Below are positions 14,996 to 19,402 of a DNA stretch of 19,402 nucleotides, one piece after another (positions within the stretch are counted from its first letter, which is position 1; each line of letters opens with the position of its first letter). The DNA is from an uncultured Porphyromonas sp. (GTDB lineage: Bacteria > Bacteroidota > Bacteroidia > Bacteroidales > Porphyromonadaceae), in NCBI RefSeq assembly GCF_902489635.1, contig NZ_CABUAN010000041.1:1-19402 (forward strand), given 5' to 3'. Both the position numbers and the translations under genes were made by a program. The notes under the pieces are model-generated. The model had not been told where the DNA came from, did no database searches, and saw only the letters and a program-made list of their open reading frames with translations.

Positions 14996-17140
14996 TTACT
15001 TATTCTTATATAGGTGTACACCGTCGGTACGGTAGCGGTCGTCTGTCTCGAGGAGCTGCTGCAGGATCGGGAGCAAAGCTTTCGGCTTGACCCCAAGCCT
15101 CTTCGCCAAAGTCTGCAAGGTAAGCGAAGGCACCTCCAATTGCTCTAGAAGAGTCTTGAGTCGCGTCTCTAGAGCCTCCTCACTACGCTGGGAGCGCGCC
15201 TTACGAGCTAGACAAAGGTCACAGCGTCCGCACGGCTCAGCCAGCTCCTCGCCAAAGTAGTGTAGGAGCATCGCCTGTCGGCACCCCTGCTGACCGTCTA
15301 GGTATGCGATGGTGGCGGTGAGTCGCTTGGTCATCGCCTCCTTGCGCAGCTCGTACACTTCGGGGGGTATGAGGAAGTGGTGCTTGCGCTCCCGCCGTGT
15401 GTAGAAGAGGATACGGGGCAAACGCTTGCGCGGGATGTAGTGAATGATGCCTCGCTGGCTCATCCGGACTAGGCTGTCGTAGACCTCCTCTCCCGTCAGG
15501 TGCGTCTGTATGGAGAGAGTACGCTCGTCGATGAAGACGTAATCGGCAAAGAGTCCCGAGTAGTTTCTCAAGACAGCTCGTAGCACTTTGTCATCTTGGG
15601 CGGACAAGCCTCGGATGTAGTATAGCTCCTCTCTAGAGACCTCCACGATGAGTCGTGAGCGTGCCTCGTCGAGGAGCAGCTCCCAGGCACCCGCCAACTC
15701 GAGGATGTGCAAGGCACTCAAGCTACGTATCGGGTGCAGATGCTCTGTGCGTACAAACGCCTCTAGATCTATCTCATAGCTGCGCTCCACGCCCTCTCCG
15801 AAACCTATCCCTAGGTAACTGTAGAGGGTATCGTAGATATCACGGATGTAAGCTTTGTCGGGAAATTCGTTTTGCACCCGCTGCTGGAGCATGCCACGAT
15901 CTCGTCGCTCATATAGCACCACGGCAAAAGCGCGCAGCCCGTCACGCCCCGCACGTCCCGCCTCTTGGAAGTACTCCTCCAGAGCCACCGGCATACTCCA
16001 GTGCACCACGAGACGCACATCGGGCTTGTCGATGCCCATGCCGAAAGCATTCGTGCAGACCATCACACGCACCTCTCCCGCCATCCAGGCGTTTTGCTTG
16101 ATCTCTCGCTCCGCATGGGTCAGCCCCGCATGGTAGTAGTGTGCCGAGACGCCCGCCTCTTGTAGCATCTCAGCCAGCTCTTGCGTCTTTTTACGGTTGC
16201 GACAGTAGACGATCGCGCTGCCAGTCGTCGAGGCGAGGATATGAAGGAGCTCCGTCGCCTTGTCCGTCGAGGGACGTACGATATACTGCAGGTTGTCCCG
16301 TGCGAAAGAGCTACTGATGACATGCGGCTCACGAAAGCTCAGACGCGCCATCACGTCCTCCACCACCTCAGGCGTAGCGGTCGCCGTGAGTGCCAGCAAA
16401 GGGACCGAGGGGTAGTAGCGACGTATCTCTGCGATCTTCAGATAGCTGGGGCGGAAGTCGTAGCCCCACTGCGAGATACAGTGACACTCGTCCACCACGA
16501 TCAGCCGTATCGGTAGCTCGGGCAGACAGGCGAGAAAGAGCGGTGACGCCAGTCGCTCGGGCGAGAGGTAGAGGAACTTACACCCGCCATACAGGCAATT
16601 GTCCAAGGCGCGATGGATCTCCTTATACTCCATACCCGAGTGGATAGCCACGGCAGACATGCCCCGCTTGTTGAGGCCATCGACCTGATCCTTCATGAGT
16701 GCTATGAGCGGTGTGACCACGAGCGTCAGCCCGTCGTGTAGCATCGTCGGCACCTGAAAGGTGATACTCTTACCTCCGCCCGTAGGCAGCAGCCCGAGCG
16801 TGTCTCGCCCCGCCAAGACGCTGTCGATGATCTCCGCCTGCTTGAGCCGGAAGGCGGGGTAGCCCCAGTAGCGATGAAGTACTCCTAGGGGGGTAGTCTC
16901 ATCGTCTGCAGAGGCGGTCTGCGATGTCTCTAGTTGGTCGCTTGCAGGTTGAGTAGTGGTCTCGCCTAGCTGCTCGCGCTCGGCGTCAGCTCGCGGGTCG
17001 ATCACAGCATCACGCCACAGGTCATCCTGCTCCTCGAGGAGCAAGTCCCAGTCGACAGCTTCGCTGTGCTCAGAAGAGTTGCCTGCCACCTCATCGCTGG
17101 GAGGCAAAGAGGTCCTCTCCGGGTCGTTGAGGTTTGACAT
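14996..17140 (-). CDS. recQ: RecQ-family ATP-dependent DNA helicase with acidic N-terminal extension
   Basis: A 714-residue 3'-5' helicase. Walker A LPTGGGKS is at 118-125, motif Ia TPLIALMKDQV at 143-153, DECH at 217-220 and motif VI QEAGRAGRD at 392-400. About 200 residues of winged-helix-like sequence follow. The zinc-site cysteines come next (Cys620, 637, 640, 643) and a final helical wHTH-like tail (655-714). No HRDC domain is evident. This is the short-type RecQ common in Bacteroidetes rather than E. coli RecQ order. Residues 1-82 precede the helicase core and are strongly acidic (23 Asp/Glu, 4 Arg, no Lys), an unusual extension. The ATG at 17140 lies inside recJ, overlapping it by 50 bp. 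No other ATG occurs before the core, so it is kept. Confidence 0.92.
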   Translation of the reverse strand: MSNLNDPERTSLPPSDEVAGNSSEHSEAVDWDLLLEEQDDLWRDAVIDPRADAEREQLGETTTQPASDQLETSQTASADDETTPLGVLHRYWGYPAFRLKQAEIIDSVLAGRDTLGLLPTGGGKSITFQVPTMLHDGLTLVVTPLIALMKDQVDGLNKRGMSAVAIHSGMEYKEIHRALDNCLYGGCKFLYLSPERLASPLFLACLPELPIRLIVVDECHCISQWGYDFRPSYLKIAEIRRYYPSVPLLALTATATPEVVEDVMARLSFREPHVISSSFARDNLQYIVRPSTDKATELLHILASTTGSAIVYCRNRKKTQELAEMLQEAGVSAHYYHAGLTHAEREIKQNAWMAGEVRVMVCTNAFGMGIDKPDVRLVVHWSMPVALEEYFQEAGRAGRDGLRAFAVVLYERRDRGMLQQRVQNEFPDKAYIRDIYDTLYSYLGIGFGEGVERSYEIDLEAFVRTEHLHPIRSLSALHILELAGAWELLLDEARSRLIVEVSREELYYIRGLSAQDDKVLRAVLRNYSGLFADYVFIDERTLSIQTHLTGEEVYDSLVRMSQRGIIHYIPRKRLPRILFYTRRERKHHFLIPPEVYELRKEAMTKRLTATIAYLDGQQGCRQAMLLHYFGEELAEPCGRCDLCLARKARSQRSEEALETRLKTLLEQLEVPSLTLQTLAKRLGVKPKALLPILQQLLETDDRYRTDGVHLYKNK

Positions 17141-18872
17141 CCTTGACTAGTAATTGCAGAGAGACAGCTCCGTTAAAGTGGTTTTCATCTATTTGGTAGA
17201 CAAGGGCAAAGGGCGCATTCGCTCTCCCCGCCGAAGACTTCTTAACGAAGCGGAAGGCTGGTGCCTGGTTGAATGCGATCCCTGGGCAGTGCTTCTTAGA
17301 CCCCAGTGTAGGTATAGCATCTACCTTAAAGTGCTCGCCATTGCGGCCCACAGCTCTGCTCGCCCCCCCGTCATAGAGTTGCTGCGTGACAAAGAGTGGC
17401 TGGTAGTTATCCGGTCCATACGGGGCAAAGCGCTGTATCGTCGTGTAGAGTCTCTGCGTCACCTCACGAAGCTCTATCTCAGCATCGATCTCTATCGGTG
17501 TGGACTGTGCTCGGTCACTATCCGTCACGGCATTGACTCCCTGTATGTAAGCACGAAAGTCGGGGAGCTTGTCTGGCAGGAGGGTCAATCCAGCGGCATA
17601 GGTGTGGCCGCCGAAGTTTAAGAGCAGATCCCTAGCCTCCTCGATGATGCTGTAGATGTCTATCCCGCCGACACTCCGCGCCGAGCCCACGATCCGGTCG
17701 CTCGTGCCTGTCAGCACGATCGTCGGTCTATTGGTATACTCGGCCACACGCGAGGCGACGATCCCTATGATCCCCTTGTGCCAGTCAGGCTGGTAGAGGA
17801 CTACGATGGGCTGATGCGCCAGCTCGGGATTGACCTGTAGGAGCTGCATAGCCTCGTCGGTCGTAGAGCGGTCTAGCTCACGACGACGCACGTTGTACTC
17901 ATCGATCAGCTCGCTCATGCGGGCTGTCGTCTTCGCATCATTGCTCAGGAGCAGATCGACCGCCTCACGGCCATTCATCATACGTCCCGAAGCATTGATC
18001 CTCGGCCCGATCTTGTAGATGATGTCGGCCATCGTGATCTTACGCCCCTCGAGACCACAAGTCTTGATGATCCCCTTGAGGCCCATTGAGGGATTGCGAT
18101 TGAGCTGACGCAGCCCATAGTGCGCCAGGATCCTATTCTCATCCATCACAGAGACCAGATCGGCAGCGATACTCACCGCGACGAGGTCTAGGAGCTTAAA
18201 GAGCGAAGCCGAGGGGAATCCGTTGTTCATCCCAAAGGCCTGCATAAACTTAAACGCCACGCCACACCCGCAGAGCTCCTCAAAGGGGTAGTGACAGTCT
18301 GGTCGCTTAGGATCTAGGACGGCCGCTGCATCGGGCAACTGGTCGTCTGGGTGGTGGTGGTCGCAGATGATAAAGTCTATCCCCAGCGTCTTAGCATAGG
18401 CTATCTCATTGATAGCCTTGATGCCACAGTCCACCACAATGATGAGTGTCGCACCTATCTCGTGGGCATGATCCACGCCTCGATAGGATACGCCGTAGCC
18501 CTCATCGTCTCGTCCGGGGATATAGTAGCTCAGCAGATGCTCGCTACACCCCGCCGAGCGGAGGTACTTATAGATTAGAGATACAGCCGTAGTGCCATCT
18601 ACATCGTAGTCGCCGTATATCATGATATGCTCCTTGCGTCCTAGCGCCTTGTTGAGACGCTTGACCGCCAGATCCATATCTTGCATCAGAAAGGGGTCGT
18701 GCAGATCCTCCAGCGATGGATGAAAGAATCGCTGTGCCTCTGCTTCCGTACGGATACCACGACGATAGAGTAGGCGTCCCGCCACAGCGGGTATTCTCAA
18801 GGCATGCGCCAGTTGAGAGCCACCCACCTCCTCCTCTCGGGTGAAGGGAGTGTATTGCCATTCGTTCGTCAT
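17091..18872 (-). CDS. recJ: Single-stranded-DNA-specific 5'-3' exonuclease RecJ
   Basis: A 593-residue DHH/DHHA1 nuclease used in recombination and mismatch/base-excision repair. The metal-binding motifs are DYDVDGT at 88-94, VDCG at 147-150 and DHHHPD at 171-176. GSARS is at 396-400 and the DHHA1 motif GGHTYAAGL at 421-429. An OB-like C-terminal region runs from about 460. The start at 18872 gives the N-terminus MTNEWQYTPFT, matching the usual beginning of Bacteroidetes RecJ proteins. An A-rich stretch lies just upstream, as expected for translation initiation in this phylum. The last 17 codons overlap the recQ start in another frame. It heads the leftward operon recJ-recQ-ispE. Confidence 0.96.
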   Translation of the reverse strand: MTNEWQYTPFTREEEVGGSQLAHALRIPAVAGRLLYRRGIRTEAEAQRFFHPSLEDLHDPFLMQDMDLAVKRLNKALGRKEHIMIYGDYDVDGTTAVSLIYKYLRSAGCSEHLLSYYIPGRDDEGYGVSYRGVDHAHEIGATLIIVVDCGIKAINEIAYAKTLGIDFIICDHHHPDDQLPDAAAVLDPKRPDCHYPFEELCGCGVAFKFMQAFGMNNGFPSASLFKLLDLVAVSIAADLVSVMDENRILAHYGLRQLNRNPSMGLKGIIKTCGLEGRKITMADIIYKIGPRINASGRMMNGREAVDLLLSNDAKTTARMSELIDEYNVRRRELDRSTTDEAMQLLQVNPELAHQPIVVLYQPDWHKGIIGIVASRVAEYTNRPTIVLTGTSDRIVGSARSVGGIDIYSIIEEARDLLLNFGGHTYAAGLTLLPDKLPDFRAYIQGVNAVTDSDRAQSTPIEIDAEIELREVTQRLYTTIQRFAPYGPDNYQPLFVTQQLYDGGASRAVGRNGEHFKVDAIPTLGSKKHCPGIAFNQAPAFRFVKKSSAGRANAPFALVYQIDENHFNGAVSLQLLVKDVKPQRPGEDLFASQR

Positions 18873-18932
18873 TATATTGTTTTATTTTTTTTGTCATAGG
18901 GAGAGTGGATAGGCTAGGAGCAGACCAAGGCA

Positions 18933-18958
18933 CCAGACCTGCTATGGGAGCGGTCCGG
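18933..18958 (-). promoter_or_regulatory. Hairpin in the presumed recJ leader
   Basis: Read on the minus strand, CCGGACC (18958-18952) pairs with GGTCTGG (18939-18933) in seven pairs including one G-U. An inner GCT/AGC stem closes a CCCAT loop, with one unpaired A. On the plus strand the G-U position becomes an A-C mismatch, so the structure favours a minus-strand RNA, as expected for a recJ leader. It ends about 60 bases before the recJ start. A second GGTCTG copy (18926-18921) could compete for the same arm. Function is unknown. Confidence 0.4.
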
Positions 18959-19063
18959 GCAACCTGGATAGGAAACGATTTATAGCTCATTACTAGCGCA
19001 TTATATTGTCATCGCCTAGAGCGAAGCCTGCGATAAGGTCGCATCTCCGCATTTTAGGCTCCG

Positions 19064-19071
19064 TAAATGTA
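19064..19071 (-). promoter_or_regulatory. Possible recJ promoter -7 element
   Basis: On the minus strand TACATTTA differs from TAnnTTTG only in the last base. No clear -33 TTTG is found. If used, transcription would begin near 19058 with a leader of about 185 bases. The leader would open with a potential stem (GAGCCT with AGGCTT, and an inner GCGA/TCGC). Confidence 0.35.
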
Positions 19072-19290
19072 CGAAATAATCTCGATATAGCGTATGCCGT
19101 CGCGACACATTTCACAGCTGACGCATTATAATATAATGACCTCGTCTATGCCGTGCTGGTCGCTTATGTGTAGTTTCTGACAGAGTAATTATGATGCGTT
19201 ACCCCTGGCTGGGGGAAAATCGACGCTGGCTCGTTACAATAATTTAGAACTGACTACATATCAAAACGGCACCATGTCGGGAAAAAGTGA

Positions 19291-19393
19291 TTTCCACGTG
19301 GATATTTCGAAATCCCCACGTGGATATTTTTTATTTCCCAGGTAGGAAATAAAAAATTCCTCGGAGGAATCAAATGAAACTTCGGAGGAAATG
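19291..19393. repeat. Array of near-palindromic boxes with 21-22 bp period
   Basis: Five boxes share a TTTCC...GGA(A/T)AT-like symmetry with changing cores. They are TCCACGTGGA (centre 19297.5), CCACGTGG (19319.5), a 13-bp perfect inverted repeat 19326-19338/19345-19357 around CAGGTA (19341.5), ATTCCTC-G-GAGGAAT (19363) and a degraded TTCGGAGGAA (19384). Centre distances are 22, 22, 21.5 and 21 bp. A possible sixth, CCATGTCGG, is centred at 19276. The array may continue past the window edge. It could be a protein-binding array, a nest of RNA hairpins or a dispersed intergenic repeat; its function is not known to me. Confidence 0.7.
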
Positions 19394-19402
19394 AATGACG
19401 CC

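Larger units (their letters stand above)
18873..19402. other. 530-bp non-coding region upstream of recJ
   Basis: No convincing gene is seen on either strand. The first 190 bp next to recJ are a mixed-composition leader with hairpin potential. CGCATTATA occurs at 18997-19005 and 19122-19130, with a one-mismatch inverted copy at 19190-19198. A 15-bp palindrome CATTATA-A-TATAATG lies at 19124-19138. CCCC/GGGG arms at 19202-19215 are too short to call a terminator. The last 100 bp hold the palindrome array annotated separately. The region is AT-richer than the genes around it. Confidence 0.6.

Noticed and set aside
18901..18985. Possible RNase P or SRP RNA, because GTCCGGGCAAC resembles an RNase P core segment
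   Set aside because: The surrounding conserved parts are missing (no GGAGGAAA before it, no ACAGAA...CCGGCTTA end, no SRP GGAAG-AGCAG loop), so only a short chance match remains.
18568..18990. Minus-strand 140-codon frame over the recJ start
   Set aside because: Most of it is an out-of-frame shadow of recJ, with glycine/serine-rich sequence of no recognisable type.
19271..19402. CRISPR array at the right edge
   Set aside because: Boxes are about 22 bp apart, palindromic and without unique spacers of normal length, and no cas genes are present.

Overview
The window looks like a piece of chromosome from a Bacteroidales bacterium, most likely a Porphyromonas-type organism. This is inferred from three things: the flavour of the proteins (S41 protease with a Bacteroidetes-type helical tail, a two-TrkA-domain AspT-like exporter, a short-form RecQ), promoter-like TAnnTTTG elements, and A/T-rich translation starts without Shine-Dalgarno sequences. 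Most of the DNA is fairly GC-rich. Two stretches stand out as more AT-rich: the toxin-antitoxin locus (about 8.06-9.7 kb) and the non-coding right end (from about 18.87 kb).

Left part (1-8037, all plus strand): the possible tail of an upstream gene, then a periplasmic S41 protease behind a TATCTTTG promoter, then a run of closely spaced genes. These are an AspT/YidE-like transporter, a 101-residue helical protein of unknown function, a PlsC-like acyltransferase, a nitrilase-family omega-amidase, and a complete ABC importer of the cobalamin/siderophore/heme type (lipoprotein, FecCD permease, ATPase). Gaps of 6-60 bp and one ATGA overlap suggest operon structure.

Middle (8061-9860): a minus-strand toxin-antitoxin cassette. 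It consists of a HigB/RelE-type toxin and a HigA-type HTH antitoxin fused to an ImmA/IrrE-type zinc peptidase. These are followed, through a TGATG stop/start overlap, by a 43-codon ORF that looks like the C-terminal end of another HTH antitoxin. The cassette has a textbook Bacteroidetes promoter (TTTG-20 bp-TACCTTTG) overlapped by an inverted repeat that could be its operator. A run of ten C residues lies between this promoter and the divergent folD promoter.

Right part (9873-18872): folD and mfd run rightward and meet ispE tail to tail with interlocked stop codons. recJ-recQ-ispE form a leftward operon in which recJ and recQ overlap by 50 bp. The theme is housekeeping: one-carbon metabolism, transcription-coupled repair, recombination and isoprenoid synthesis.

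Right end (18873-19402): 530 bp without a convincing gene. It holds the presumed recJ leader with potential RNA hairpins, scattered CGCATTATA repeats and, at the edge, five (perhaps six) near-palindromic boxes spaced 21-22 bp apart centre to centre. This array and the peptidase-fused antitoxin locus are the two most interesting items.
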